Shown here: positions 8,890 through 18,275 of the stretch, in pieces
Layout: each line of letters opens with the position of its first letter
Numbering within the stretch: the first letter of the stretch is position 1
Assembly: GCA_030539055.1 (NCBI GenBank)
Contig: JAUNSV010000002.1
Coordinates: 32,513 to 96,512, forward strand
Direction of reading: 5' to 3'
Source: Eubacteriales bacterium
Lineage (GTDB): Bacteria > Bacillota > Clostridia > Lachnospirales > Lachnospiraceae
DNA length: 64,000 nt
Made by a program: the position numbers and the translations under genes
The notes under the pieces: model-generated
Told to the model about the DNA's origin: nothing
The model's input: only the letters and a program-made list of their open reading frames with translations
Databases searched by the model: none

Positions 8890-10555
8890 TTCTTATTTGA
8901 TCCTTTAATTTTGTGAGTGCTATTTTAGTTTCTGCTGTAGTTTCTCCAAGGAGTGATGCTATTTCTTGTACTATTCTCATTTGTTTTTCTACTACTTTAT
9001 CTGCTACTTCAATAGTTTTTTTACTTATTTCTTTCTTTTTATTATTTTCATTCTCTTCATTGCTTACATCTCTAAAAATCGCTATTAAATTTTTTGATAC
9101 TTTTTCTTCTACTATAGTAAGCTCCAAGAATTTATCAAACTCTGCATAATAATTTCTTTTATTAAAAACTTTTTCTTTTTTTTCTCTTACCAAAATAAAA
9201 TCACTAGGATTTATTATACGAACAAGTGGCTCTCCTAACACATCTTGTTTTTGTTTTATATTTAATAACTTTTGTGCTGCATTGTTGATTTCATCTATTT
9301 CATAATGTTCATTTACAACCATTATACCGTTTGGTGTATTATCTAAAATATTATTTGTAAAACTTTCAGATTTTTTCATAAGAAAAGGTAAACACATTGT
9401 AATCTCTGCTTTGCCATAATAAATTGCTTTTGCTTTTTCTTTGCAAGTATCATATCCACAACTACCACAATTTAATTCATCCTCTTTCTTTGTTTTTCCC
9501 ATTTGTTTGAGAATATTTAATATATCTTCTTCTGATGGTTCTGTTATTTTATTTTGCGTAGTGGTATATTTAAATAACAAATCTTTTGATTCTAACTCTT
9601 TTATATCAAAATCTTTTTTTTTAGCTGTTTTAATTACATTGTTGTAATTTGTTAATGGAGTATTCCCTTTCTTTTGCATTATGGGACCATTTGAGCAACT
9701 ACCAATGCAAGATGACATCTCTATAAAACAATGATTGATTTCTCCATTTTGTATGTCTTCTAAAACATTTTTACAATTCTCAATACCATCTACAGAAATA
9801 TATGTGTATAGTGGATTTTTATTAAGCATCGATTTTAATATGCCACCATTTGTAGGAAATAATCTTGTAAGCCCTTTTTCTTCATTTTTTACTGTTTCAT
9901 TTTTTAATGTTATTTTTGCTTTCTCAAACATAGAATTTAATTCATCAAATGTGAGTGCTGCATCTATTTTATCTCGATATGCTTCATCCTTTTTTGATAA
10001 GCAAGGGCCAATAAATACTATTTTTGCTTTTGGGTATCTTCTTTTTATATCTGTAGCATGTGCATACATTGGTGTTTTTACTGGTGCTAAGTATTTTACT
10101 AGTTTAGGATAATATTTTTCTATAATTAAATTTATTGTATGACAACAAGATGTGATTATGACATTTTGCTTTTCTTCTAATACTATTTTTTCATACTCTT
10201 TTTTTACCATCAAGGCACCTTTTGCTGTTTCTTCTGCATGAGAGAATCCTAATTCTTTTAATGCTCTTTCTAGTGAAGTAAAATTTAGTTCTTTAAAATA
10301 TGCAGCAAATGATGGAGCTACACTCGCTATAACTTTGTCTTTTCCATTAAGCAATGCTTCTACTATTTCTCTTTCTTCAGCAATTTGTTTTGCGTTTTGT
10401 GGACATACTACAAAACAATTTCCACAAAGAATACATTCATCTTGTATTACTGTAGCCAAATTACCAGAAAATCTAATCGATTTTACAGGACAATGTCTTA
10501 TACATTTATAACAATTTTTACAATTTGATTTTTCAAATTTTAAAAATTCTACCAT
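8873..10555 (-). CDS. Sensory [FeFe]-hydrogenase-like protein with ferredoxin and PAS domains
   Basis: Protein of 560 residues. The N-terminus has two ferredoxin-type clusters, CKNCYKCIRHCPVKS and CILCGNCFVVCPQNA. The hydrogenase core follows with H-cluster motifs TSCCHTI, GPCLSKKDEA and EMSSCIGSCSNG, so all four cysteine ligands and the proton-relay Cys are kept, although canonical TSCCP is TSCCH and MPC is GPC. Next comes a CGSCGYDTCKEKA Fe-S segment, then a PAS-like domain (NILDNTPNGIMVVNEHYEIDEI split over that region) and a C-terminal helical tail. This order matches the sensory group C/D hydrogenases rather than catalytic fermentative enzymes. The ATG follows GGAG. Likely a cytoplasmic H2 or redox sensor; whether it turns over H2 is unknown. 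Confidence 0.88.
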   Translation of the reverse strand: MVEFLKFEKSNCKNCYKCIRHCPVKSIRFSGNLATVIQDECILCGNCFVVCPQNAKQIAEEREIVEALLNGKDKVIASVAPSFAAYFKELNFTSLERALKELGFSHAEETAKGALMVKKEYEKIVLEEKQNVIITSCCHTINLIIEKYYPKLVKYLAPVKTPMYAHATDIKRRYPKAKIVFIGPCLSKKDEAYRDKIDAALTFDELNSMFEKAKITLKNETVKNEEKGLTRLFPTNGGILKSMLNKNPLYTYISVDGIENCKNVLEDIQNGEINHCFIEMSSCIGSCSNGPIMQKKGNTPLTNYNNVIKTAKKKDFDIKELESKDLLFKYTTTQNKITEPSEEDILNILKQMGKTKKEDELNCGSCGYDTCKEKAKAIYYGKAEITMCLPFLMKKSESFTNNILDNTPNGIMVVNEHYEIDEINNAAQKLLNIKQKQDVLGEPLVRIINPSDFILVREKKEKVFNKRNYYAEFDKFLELTIVEEKVSKNLIAIFRDVSNEENENNKKKEISKKTIEVADKVVEKQMRIVQEIASLLGETTAETKIALTKLKDQIRNEDSE

Positions 10556-10590
10556 TTGTTCTCCTGCTTTTTAATACTTTTATACATATA

Positions 10591-10619
10591 AATATAACCT
10601 ATGTTTATTTTTTTGTAAA
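10591..10619 (-). promoter_or_regulatory. Predicted sigma-A promoter for the sensory hydrogenase operon
   Basis: On the minus strand, TTTACA (10614-10619) and TATATT (10591-10596) are separated by 17 bp, each one mismatch from consensus. It lies just past the terminator of the upstream LysR gene and 36 bp before the hydrogenase-like start codon. Confidence 0.55.
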
Positions 10620-10626
10620 ATAACAA

Positions 10627-10664
10627 AAGCCACATATCGATATAACAAAATCGTTATGTGGCTT
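10627..10664 (-). terminator. Intrinsic terminator of the eleven-gene minus-strand cluster
   Basis: Perfect 10-bp arms AAGCCACATA (10627-10636) and TATGTGGCTT (10655-10664) with an inner CGAT/ATCG extension, followed on the minus strand by TTTTGTTATTTT. It lies 36 bp past the LysR stop codon. Confidence 0.85.
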
Positions 10665-10700
10665 ATTAATCATTATTATATTATTATATTATTTTGTTTT

Positions 10701-11636
10701 TTATTTTAAATCATTTTTTAATTCATTTTTAATAATATTTATTTTTTCTAAAAACTGTTTATCAATTTGTGATAATTTATAATCATTTTTATAAATGAGA
10801 ACATCTTTATATATTTTATCATTATCTATACATTTCTTTTGGACTAATTTATACCTTTGTAGTAATCTTTTTGGTACGGGAGATACCCACATAAATGTAT
10901 TTGGTGACTCTGATAACAAATCCATTTGACTGCCTCTTTCAAATACATATATATGTTTATCTATATCTTCAGATATTTCATTTTTTCTTAAAGTGCTAAG
11001 AGACATTGATGGTACAAACGGATCTGCATGTGCTATTTCAACATAAGATTTTAAGTCTTTAATAAATATTTTTTCTTTTTTTGCAAGTTTACTCTTATTA
11101 GAAAAAAGCAATAAATAATGAAAATTAAAAATTGTTTCATAATGCATATCTTTTTCTTTCAATAATTCTTTAAACTTTTCATCATATGTGTCTTGATATC
11201 TAATAATTCCTAATTTATAATCTGAATCACAAATATTATTAATTGCTCTAAGAGCATTTGTTTCTTTATAAAATGCTTCTAAGCCACAATCAATATTCAT
11301 TTCTTTTATGTATTCTGTAAATGCTGTAGAAATATAACTTGCTCTTGGTACAGATATAGAAAATTTAATTTGCTTTTTCTTATTTGTATTGTACATCTCT
11401 TCTATTGCATCTACTTGGCGTAATATGCTTCTTGCATATTGAAGAAATTCTTCACCCTCTAATGTAAGTATTATTCCTTTTGATGTACGCTTAAATATAT
11501 TTATACCCAAAGAGCTCTCAAGCTCTTTTATAGCTCTACTCAAATTGGGTTGTGTTGTATATAATCTGTTTGCTGCTTTTGTCATAGACAAAGTTTCAGC
11601 TATTTCAATTGCATATTTTAAATGAATAAGATTCAT
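10701..11636 (-). CDS. LysR-family transcriptional regulator
   Basis: DNA-binding regulator of 311 residues. The N-terminal winged helix-turn-helix is clear: YAIEIAETLSMTKAANRL, TTQPNLSRAIKELESSLG and FKRTSKGIILTLEGEEFL. The remaining ~220 residues form the effector-binding domain, poorly conserved as usual; its ligand cannot be predicted. It follows the class II aldolase gene by 13 bp and is the last gene before a strong terminator. Genes of this family often control neighbours, and the divergent or adjacent targets here would be the aldolase or the hydrogenase operon, but no operator was identified. Confidence 0.9.
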   Translation of the reverse strand: MNLIHLKYAIEIAETLSMTKAANRLYTTQPNLSRAIKELESSLGINIFKRTSKGIILTLEGEEFLQYARSILRQVDAIEEMYNTNKKKQIKFSISVPRASYISTAFTEYIKEMNIDCGLEAFYKETNALRAINNICDSDYKLGIIRYQDTYDEKFKELLKEKDMHYETIFNFHYLLLFSNKSKLAKKEKIFIKDLKSYVEIAHADPFVPSMSLSTLRKNEISEDIDKHIYVFERGSQMDLLSESPNTFMWVSPVPKRLLQRYKLVQKKCIDNDKIYKDVLIYKNDYKLSQIDKQFLEKINIIKNELKNDLK

Positions 11637-11649
11637 ATTTTACCTTATG

Positions 11650-12513
11650 TTATGCTTTATTTATAGAACCAAACAAAGTTAATTTTTCTTTTACTGTCTC
11701 TTTTATTGCTTCGTAACCAGGCGCTAAAATTTTTCTTGGGTCATAGCCTTTACCTACAAGGTCTTTTTTTTCTTCAAAATATTTTCTTGTTGCACTTGCA
11801 AATGATAGTTGACATTCTGTATTTACATTTATTTTAGATACTCCCAAATCTATTGCTTTTTTAATCATATCTTCTGGAATACCTGTTCCACCATGAAGAA
11901 CTAATGGCATATTGCCTACTTTTTCTTTTACTTTTGCTAGTGTGTCAAAAGAAAGGCCCTCCCAATCATCTGGATATTTGCCATGAATGTTACCAATGCC
12001 TGCTGCAAGAAAATCTATCCCTAAGTCAGCTATTAATTTACATTCTTCTGGGTTTGCATGCTCGCCTTTTGCTTTTACTCCATCCTCTTCTCCTCCTATA
12101 GCTCCTACTTCTGCTTCTATAGAAACATTCATTTTGTGTGATTCTTCCACTAATTCTTTTGTCAATTTAATATTTTCATCAATGCTATAATGAGAACCAT
12201 CAAACATAATAGAAGAAAAACCAGCTTCTAAACATTTTTTAGCTCCCTCATAAGTGCCATGGTCTAAATGTAAGGCTACTGGCACTTTAATTCCTAAGCT
12301 TTCTATCATAGAAACTACCATTTCTTTTACTACCTTAAAGCCACCCATATACTTTCCTGCACCCTCACTTACTCCTAGTATTATTGGTGATTTTAATTCT
12401 TCACTTGTTAAAAGAACTGCCTTAGTCCACTCAAGATTATTGATATTAATTTGTGCTACAGCATAATGCTCCTTTAGTGCTTCACACAGCATTTCTTTTG
12501 CATTTACATACAT
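11650..12513 (-). CDS. fba: Class II fructose-1,6-bisphosphate aldolase
   Basis: Zinc-dependent glycolytic aldolase, 287 residues, cleaving fructose-1,6-bisphosphate to the two triose phosphates. Key motifs are ALHLDHG (catalytic Asp and Zn His), MFDGSHYSIDENI, EAEVGAIGGEEDG, GIGNIHGKYP (Zn His), LVLHGGTGIP (Zn His) and KINVNTECQ. The start ATG has a strong AAGGAGG site. It sits 11 bp after an ABC permease gene and 13 bp before the LysR gene, so it is likely read in the same transcript. That is an unusual place for a core glycolytic gene, though an internal promoter in the upstream gene cannot be excluded. A tagatose- or ketose-bisphosphate aldolase role is possible but less likely given similarity to streptococcal Fba. 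Confidence 0.92.
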   Translation of the reverse strand: MYVNAKEMLCEALKEHYAVAQININNLEWTKAVLLTSEELKSPIILGVSEGAGKYMGGFKVVKEMVVSMIESLGIKVPVALHLDHGTYEGAKKCLEAGFSSIMFDGSHYSIDENIKLTKELVEESHKMNVSIEAEVGAIGGEEDGVKAKGEHANPEECKLIADLGIDFLAAGIGNIHGKYPDDWEGLSFDTLAKVKEKVGNMPLVLHGGTGIPEDMIKKAIDLGVSKINVNTECQLSFASATRKYFEEKKDLVGKGYDPRKILAPGYEAIKETVKEKLTLFGSINKA

Positions 12514-12524
12514 AAAAAACCTCC

Positions 12525-13214
12525 TTAAGATTTGAAAATTTTTAAATTTATAGTTAATAAAAACAAAACAACAGTTGCAAATATTTCTACTATTACAATC
12601 GATAAAAAATTACTAAATAAAAAATTTATAGAATTAATTTGATAAAATAACCACGCACCTATCAAAAAACAAAATAAGTAATGAAAAAATATTCCACTTA
12701 AATTATCATTAAATAATCCAGATATTAAAATGCCACTAGTAGAAACTACAAAAGATGTAAGAATAAGTATGATGCTTAAGTATAAATATTTTACTAGTGA
12801 AAAACCACCAAATATAAATGATAAAGAAAAAATAGGCAAAATAGAAATAATAATGAAAATTAAAGAATAAGTAGAATGCAATATTTTTGCTAAAACCAAT
12901 TCTCCTTTTGAAATATTAGTAGTCATTATCATATCTAGGTGTCCATTTTGTTTTTCTTGGTTTAAAGAACCAGCTACAAATATTGGTCCAATAATTAAAA
13001 CTAAAGCAAATATACCTAGTGTCATTATTTTCATTACATTCAAAATAATTATATAGTTCAATTCTCTTTTTACATAAGCTTCACTCAATGTTTCATTGAA
13101 AAGAATTAATAAAACAGCTGCAAAAATAATACCAATAATCATACTTAGTATTGGAATGATTTTTCTTCTCTCATATAAATATACTTCTCTTTTAAAAATC
13201 GTAATTATGTTCAT
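12525..13214 (-). CDS. ABC-2 type transporter permease
   Basis: Membrane protein of 229 residues with about six hydrophobic helices. A characteristic ABC-2 cytoplasmic segment, GSLNQEKQNGHLDMIMTTNISKGELVLAKI, occurs between helices 2 and 3 (written here in parts: NQEKQNGHLDMI and KGELVLAKI), as in NatB, GldF and similar exporter permeases. Its start overlaps the ATPase gene by 23 bp, so the two very likely form one transporter. Together with the upstream large exported protein it resembles the arrangement of GldF/GldG-like or bacitracin-resistance-like modules. Substrate is unknown. Confidence 0.8.
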   Translation of the reverse strand: MNIITIFKREVYLYERRKIIPILSMIIGIIFAAVLLILFNETLSEAYVKRELNYIIILNVMKIMTLGIFALVLIIGPIFVAGSLNQEKQNGHLDMIMTTNISKGELVLAKILHSTYSLIFIIISILPIFSLSFIFGGFSLVKYLYLSIILILTSFVVSTSGILISGLFNDNLSGIFFHYLFCFLIGAWLFYQINSINFLFSNFLSIVIVEIFATVVLFLLTINLKIFKS

Positions 13215-14088
13215 ATTCGCTCACAAATGACCTTATTCCAAATTTATTTTGAACCAATTTATATAATAATTCTTTTTCATCTTCCTCTTTTCCAGAAAAT
13301 CCTAAATAAAGTACACTCCCTTGCAAGGTAATGTCTTGTACTAATTCCTCTCTTTTCAAAAAAGAAATAATATTATTATAATCTGAATCAATTTCTATAA
13401 TTAATTTTTTTTGAAAAATTGATGTTTTTATTATATCTTTAATCGCACCATATTCACTTATTTTTGTGTGTTCCAAAATGCCTATATGAGTACAAAAATT
13501 TCTTACTTCTGAAAATTGATGTGATGTAAGTATAATAATTTTACCCTCTTCTCTCAAATCGTGTAATATACTTATAAATTCTTCTTTAGAAAAAGCATCT
13601 AATCCGTCTAGTGGCTCATCTAAAATAAAAATATCTGGATTTGCTATTAGTACTCTTGCCAAAGCTACAATTGCTTTTGTTCCTTTAGAAAAAGTATCTA
13701 CTAATTCTTCTTTTCTATTTTCTAAATATAATTTCTTTAGTACCTTATCTACTTTATTTTTTCCTCTTATTCCATAATAAGAATAACAATTTGCATAAAA
13801 AATTAAATATTCATATAGTGTATAATTTGTTTCGCTTTCAAATCTATCTGAAATATATCCAATTTTTTTTATTTTATTCCTTTTTATATCCTTGATTTTT
13901 ATTCCATCTATTAATATCTCTCCTTCATCCTTTTCGATTAGAGAAAGTAATAATTTAAGCATTGTAGTTTTTCCTGCACCATTTCTTCCAATAAGTGCAA
14001 AAATAGAAGCATCTTCTATTTTAAAAGATACATTTTGCAAAACAATATTATCAAAAAAAGATTTTTTTACATTAATAAATTCAATCAT
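13192..14088 (-). CDS. ABC transporter ATP-binding protein (exporter type)
   Basis: Cytoplasmic ATPase of 298 residues in the NatA/CcmA group. Walker A is GRNGAGKTTML, signature-like FSKGTKAIVALARVL (degenerate LSGGQ), Walker B DIFILDEPLDGLD, and H-switch ILTSHQFSEV. A C-terminal region of about 80 residues follows, typical of this group. Start ATG overlaps the stop of the 783-residue membrane protein gene (TAATG). The motif FSKGT in place of LSGGQ is common in this subfamily. It powers the ABC-2 permease encoded next. Confidence 0.9.
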   Translation of the reverse strand: MIEFINVKKSFFDNIVLQNVSFKIEDASIFALIGRNGAGKTTMLKLLLSLIEKDEGEILIDGIKIKDIKRNKIKKIGYISDRFESETNYTLYEYLIFYANCYSYYGIRGKNKVDKVLKKLYLENRKEELVDTFSKGTKAIVALARVLIANPDIFILDEPLDGLDAFSKEEFISILHDLREEGKIIILTSHQFSEVRNFCTHIGILEHTKISEYGAIKDIIKTSIFQKKLIIEIDSDYNNIISFLKREELVQDITLQGSVLYLGFSGKEEDEKELLYKLVQNKFGIRSFVSEYEHNYDF

Positions 14089-16439
14089 TATGCTTCATCC
14101 TTTTTCTCAAGTACTCTAAATGTAGGTAAATAAATTGGTCTATAGAACATATCTTTACTATATTGCTCAAATCTTACTCGTATACTATTTGCTGGAGATA
14201 AATAATCATTTAATTGTTCTTTTTTTATTTCATTTGTTCCTATCAAATCATAATTTAATGTATTCCTATTATAAAAATAAATTTTACCATCAAATGGAAC
14301 TGTGTAATCTAGAGCATCTTTTGGCATTTCTATATTATCTATAAAAAGTTTTTCTATAGTACGATTTGAATTAAAATAGTATTCGTTCTCTACAGGAGTA
14401 TCTCCGCTTATTGTATTATCGACTATATTATAATTACCATTTATTTTTCTTGCTTCCTTTGCTAATGAAAGCGATTCATAATAATTTTTTGATTCTCTTG
14501 ATACATTAGCATCTTTTGATAAAAATGTTATTCCCTCTATGTCTTCTAAATCATTATCAATAAGTGTGGATATATCATTATCTTGTATAAATCCCATTAT
14601 TTTTGCATTGCTATAAAAACCTGTAATATGTGTGTCCAAATAATGCTTTATTATTTTATTATTAGGATAATCTCCCAAAGCTTCAGACATTTGATAATTA
14701 TTCATTATAGGCATATCTATAAAAGTAAAATTATCTATATTTATTGATTCTCCTGCTTTTAAGTCTCCTATTTTTATTATGCCATTAAAAAATACTAATG
14801 ATAAATCTGTAATATCATAATTCATATTATTTTTTATATAACCACTTGGCACATTATTGTATATATCAATAGAACTTTCTATATTATAATTTTGTTCATT
14901 AACTGATTTTTTTGTTGCACTCATAAAAGAAGAAAAGAATGGTTCTTTGCTATGTATTATTACATTATTTTTTTCATTGGTATTAGAAATTACAGTCTTA
15001 TTTATACTTGTATTATTTATATCTTCTTTAGAAATATTTTTATTAATATTGCCAATTAATACATTTATATCTGTTCCTATATCTGTAGTATATTTATACT
15101 CTCCCTCTTCTGGAGTCCTAATATTGAACATTATTTTTTCTTCTGCAGATGTATCTGTCAATTCTATGGTTTTTACAAAAGTAACAAAATTATTTTGCTT
15201 TCTAGAATTAGAAAAAAATATAATTATGATTATTACAAATATAAATGAAGTAAAAATCATTGTCATAATATAATAATGTCTTCGATACTTATGTGTATAA
15301 AAAATAATAATAGCTATTAAATTTATAAACAAATATATGCCACATATTATCATTACCATACTCATATTGGGTAGCAAAGATGATTCTACTATATTTATAA
15401 GCTCAGATATTGTTTCTAAATCATTATTTGATCTTGTACCAGCTGAAAGCTGATAAGAGTATAATCTTGTTTGACCAATTATTTTAGATAAAAAATCATT
15501 TATTATTTCTGGATGACTATCTACATAATTAGCAATATCTCCAAAAGAAAAAGTTGCATTGGAAAGAATCCCCGCACCAATAGACTTGTTTCTAAGTAGT
15601 TGCACTCCATCTATTTCTTCTATTATTGTATTTCCATCAAAATCATAATTTGTCAAATTTAATTCTATTTCATCTCCATAAGGTACTAAAAGAGATGAAT
15701 TGATTGCAAAATTAACTTTCTTAGTATATGTGTTTACTGGTGAAGTTAAATATGTTTCAAAAATATTTGGTATAGCTTCCATTCCATCGCTTCCTGTCCC
15801 TAGTATTACTATGCCTCCACCGTGTATGAAGTTAAAAATATTTCTCTCCAACTCCCCAGCTAAATTTGAGCAATCATAATCTGATATTAGTAGAATGTCT
15901 AAGCTATCAAATATTGAAAGATTTCTTTGCAATTTTCTTTTATCTAAATTAATTACTTTTGTTTTTATAGAGTTATTACTTATATTTACTTTGTCAAAAT
16001 AATCTAACTTCCATGGAGTATCAGACAATATTCCAATAATAATATCTGTATCCAAACTTTGTACATCTATATTTAATTGTTCCTCTGTTATTAATTCCTT
16101 TTTGTCATTTAATATTTGAATTAATAAATTATTAATATTTGATCCAATTGAAAGAGAAATATTTTTATATACTATAGAATCAGCCATCATTTCTAGCTCG
16201 TATTCATATTGAGCTAATGAATACTCTTTATCATACATATATACTTCTATATATCCTAAAAATGGACTCTTTTCTCTATTTTCTATTATTAGCTCTATTG
16301 GTAATTTTTTTCCTGCTTTTGCTTGATTATCTACACCATAAGTCAAATCAAAGCGAATATCTGCTGCTTTAGTTGGAATAGTAAATAGTACAATAATAAA
16401 AATTAATACTATTAAATTTTTGATTATATTTTTTTTCAT
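14088..16439 (-). CDS. Large exported, membrane-anchored protein of an ABC/two-component module; function unknown
   Basis: Protein of 783 residues. An N-terminal signal sequence ends near TKAAD. The first outside region (about 27-350) begins with a beta-rich segment with PIELIIENREKSPF, then a Rossmann-like part, LDILLISDYDCSNL and IHGGGIVILGTGSDGM, reminiscent of class I glutamine-amidotransferase-like folds without obvious catalytic residues. Two membrane helices follow around 355-420, and about 360 residues form a second, probably extracellular, region. Gene order is histidine kinase, this protein, ATPase, permease, with overlapping starts and stops throughout. The arrangement suggests an accessory or sensory subunit of the ABC transporter. 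I do not recognise a named family and assign no function. Confidence 0.8.
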   Translation of the reverse strand: MKKNIIKNLIVLIFIIVLFTIPTKAADIRFDLTYGVDNQAKAGKKLPIELIIENREKSPFLGYIEVYMYDKEYSLAQYEYELEMMADSIVYKNISLSIGSNINNLLIQILNDKKELITEEQLNIDVQSLDTDIIIGILSDTPWKLDYFDKVNISNNSIKTKVINLDKRKLQRNLSIFDSLDILLISDYDCSNLAGELERNIFNFIHGGGIVILGTGSDGMEAIPNIFETYLTSPVNTYTKKVNFAINSSLLVPYGDEIELNLTNYDFDGNTIIEEIDGVQLLRNKSIGAGILSNATFSFGDIANYVDSHPEIINDFLSKIIGQTRLYSYQLSAGTRSNNDLETISELINIVESSLLPNMSMVMIICGIYLFINLIAIIIFYTHKYRRHYYIMTMIFTSFIFVIIIIIFFSNSRKQNNFVTFVKTIELTDTSAEEKIMFNIRTPEEGEYKYTTDIGTDINVLIGNINKNISKEDINNTSINKTVISNTNEKNNVIIHSKEPFFSSFMSATKKSVNEQNYNIESSIDIYNNVPSGYIKNNMNYDITDLSLVFFNGIIKIGDLKAGESINIDNFTFIDMPIMNNYQMSEALGDYPNNKIIKHYLDTHITGFYSNAKIMGFIQDNDISTLIDNDLEDIEGITFLSKDANVSRESKNYYESLSLAKEARKINGNYNIVDNTISGDTPVENEYYFNSNRTIEKLFIDNIEMPKDALDYTVPFDGKIYFYNRNTLNYDLIGTNEIKKEQLNDYLSPANSIRVRFEQYSKDMFYRPIYLPTFRVLEKKDEA

Positions 16440-17569
16440 ATTTCTTTTATATTTTCTTCTTTTAAATCCAAATTTAATGGAAGTCTTACAATAAATCTAG
16501 TTCCTTTTTCATCAGATAAAACATTTATTGATCCATTGTGCATATCTGTAATGCTTTTTGCTATAGCAAGACCTAATCCTGTACCACCTGTAGTTGTTTG
16601 ACGAGCTTCATCTACTCTATAAAATTTATCAAATATTTTATTTATATCCTCTTTTTTTATTAATTTTCCAAAATTTATGACTTCTATTTTTACTATGTCT
16701 TGATTTATATCTTTATCTATTTTTACTTCAATTCTTTTTCCATCTGAACCATATTTTATGGCATTTGAAAACAAGTTTTCAAATAGTCTTGCTATTAAAT
16801 TGCCATCCACTTGTATAACTATACTTTGTTCGTTTGATACAATTGTGTATTTTAAATTATTTTTTTCAAATAAAGGATATGTTTCATCTAACAATTGTTG
16901 CATTAATTTTACTATATCTACTTCTTGTAAGTGGACATTTTCTTTTCCATAAGTAAGTTTTGTATATGAGAATAATTCTTCAATTAAATTTTGTAATCTT
17001 TTTGATTTGCTATATACTATATCAATATATTTTTTTTCTTCATCTGTATTATCGTTTGATTTTATTAATTCCAAATATCCTAGAATTGATGTAAGTGGAG
17101 TACGCAAATCATGTGCAATATTTGTAATTAACTCGTTTTTTGTTTTTTCTGATTCTCTTTCGCTCTCCATTAACTTTCTTGTTCTATCTATCATCTTATT
17201 AATATTGTTTGCAAGATAAGCAAATTCTGAAGAATCATCTATGTTTAGTTTGGTTTGAAAATTACCATTTGATATTTTTTCAATAGAATTTATTATTAAA
17301 TATATTTTATTTATACTATTTCTTTCCAATATTAAAAAAGAAATCATAAAAATGATTATTCCAATAATAAAGTATATTACTATCATATAAGCATTTGTTG
17401 ATAAAAAAATTGCTATAGGATTATCTAAACCATTTATTTTTTCTTGAAGCGTTACAATTTTTGATATATTATAAACTAAAAACAACTCAAAAATAATTGC
17501 TATTATACTTGATATAACAACATTAATTACTAAATTTGTATAATGAGTTTTATAATAATTATTTCTCAA
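16436..17569 (-). CDS. Sensor histidine kinase, two membrane helices
   Basis: Membrane histidine kinase of about 377 residues. Two hydrophobic helices flank a short external loop of roughly 25 residues, followed by a HAMP domain. The phosphoacceptor H-box is NIAHDLRTPLTSILGY, the N-box LFENLFSNAIKYG, and the G-box GTGLGLAIAKSI. It partners the OmpR-type regulator just upstream; this pair resembles VanSR-type systems. The short external loop suggests sensing within the membrane or through a partner protein, such as the large exported protein encoded next. Start is uncertain: two in-frame TTG codons exist (17581 and 17569). The first abuts a GGGGAG ribosome site with no spacer, so the second is chosen. 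Confidence 0.9.
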   Translation of the reverse strand: MRNNYYKTHYTNLVINVVISSIIAIIFELFLVYNISKIVTLQEKINGLDNPIAIFLSTNAYMIVIYFIIGIIIFMISFLILERNSINKIYLIINSIEKISNGNFQTKLNIDDSSEFAYLANNINKMIDRTRKLMESERESEKTKNELITNIAHDLRTPLTSILGYLELIKSNDNTDEEKKYIDIVYSKSKRLQNLIEELFSYTKLTYGKENVHLQEVDIVKLMQQLLDETYPLFEKNNLKYTIVSNEQSIVIQVDGNLIARLFENLFSNAIKYGSDGKRIEVKIDKDINQDIVKIEVINFGKLIKKEDINKIFDKFYRVDEARQTTTGGTGLGLAIAKSITDMHNGSINVLSDEKGTRFIVRLPLNLDLKEENIKEI

Positions 17570-18263
17570 TCTTATATCCAACTCCCCAAACAGTTGTTAT
17601 TATTTGATCGAAATTTCCTTCTTCTCTTAATTTATTCCTAAGTCTTCTTATATGCACCATTACAGTATTTGTAGCATCGTATGCTTTTTCTGTCCATACA
17701 TTTTCAAAAATTTCATCTGTAGAAAAAACTTTACCTGCATTTGATGCTAGTAAATATATAATATTAAATTCTATAGGTGTTAATTTTATATCTATGCCAT
17801 CAATAACAAATTTGTGTGATGATTTATCTATTACAAAATTTCTCATTTCTATTCTAGTTTCTTTTGGGGCACTCTCTCCCTTTAAAGGATTTAATTCGTT
17901 GAAGCGTCTCAATTGTGCTTTTACTCTTGCTATTAATTCCAAGGGGTTAATAGGTTTAGTAACATAATCATCTGCTCCTATAGATAATCCTGTAATCTTA
18001 TCTTGTTCTGAAACCTTTGCTGTTACCATAATAATAGGAATATTTGATATTTCTCTTATTTTTTTACAAGTTTCTATTCCTCCCATTTTGGGCATCATAA
18101 CATCTAAAAGAACTAAGTCAATTTGTTTTTCTTTTATTATTGTTAATGCTTTAAATCCATCCTCTGCTTTAAATACTCTAAAATCATGACTGAGTAAGTG
18201 TATTTCTATTAATTCAGCTATTTCTTTTTCATCATCAACTACTAATATATCTTTACCATCCAT
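17559..18263 (-). CDS. OmpR/VanR-type response regulator
   Basis: Response regulator of 234 residues. The receiver domain has acidic residues VVDDEKE, phosphorylatable Asp54 in LVLLDVMMPK, Thr81 and Lys103 (DDYVTKP). The C-terminal winged helix has KLTPIEFNIIYLL, VFSTDEIFENVW, NTVMVHIRRLRNKL and the terminal TTVWGVGYKIEK typical of the OmpR family. The ATG follows AAGGAG. It overlaps the kinase gene, forming a two-component pair embedded in the cell-envelope gene cluster, and may control this operon or envelope-stress genes elsewhere. Confidence 0.93.
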   Translation of the reverse strand: MDGKDILVVDDEKEIAELIEIHLLSHDFRVFKAEDGFKALTIIKEKQIDLVLLDVMMPKMGGIETCKKIREISNIPIIMVTAKVSEQDKITGLSIGADDYVTKPINPLELIARVKAQLRRFNELNPLKGESAPKETRIEMRNFVIDKSSHKFVIDGIDIKLTPIEFNIIYLLASNAGKVFSTDEIFENVWTEKAYDATNTVMVHIRRLRNKLREEGNFDQIITTVWGVGYKIEK

Positions 18264-18275
18264 AAAATTCTCCTT

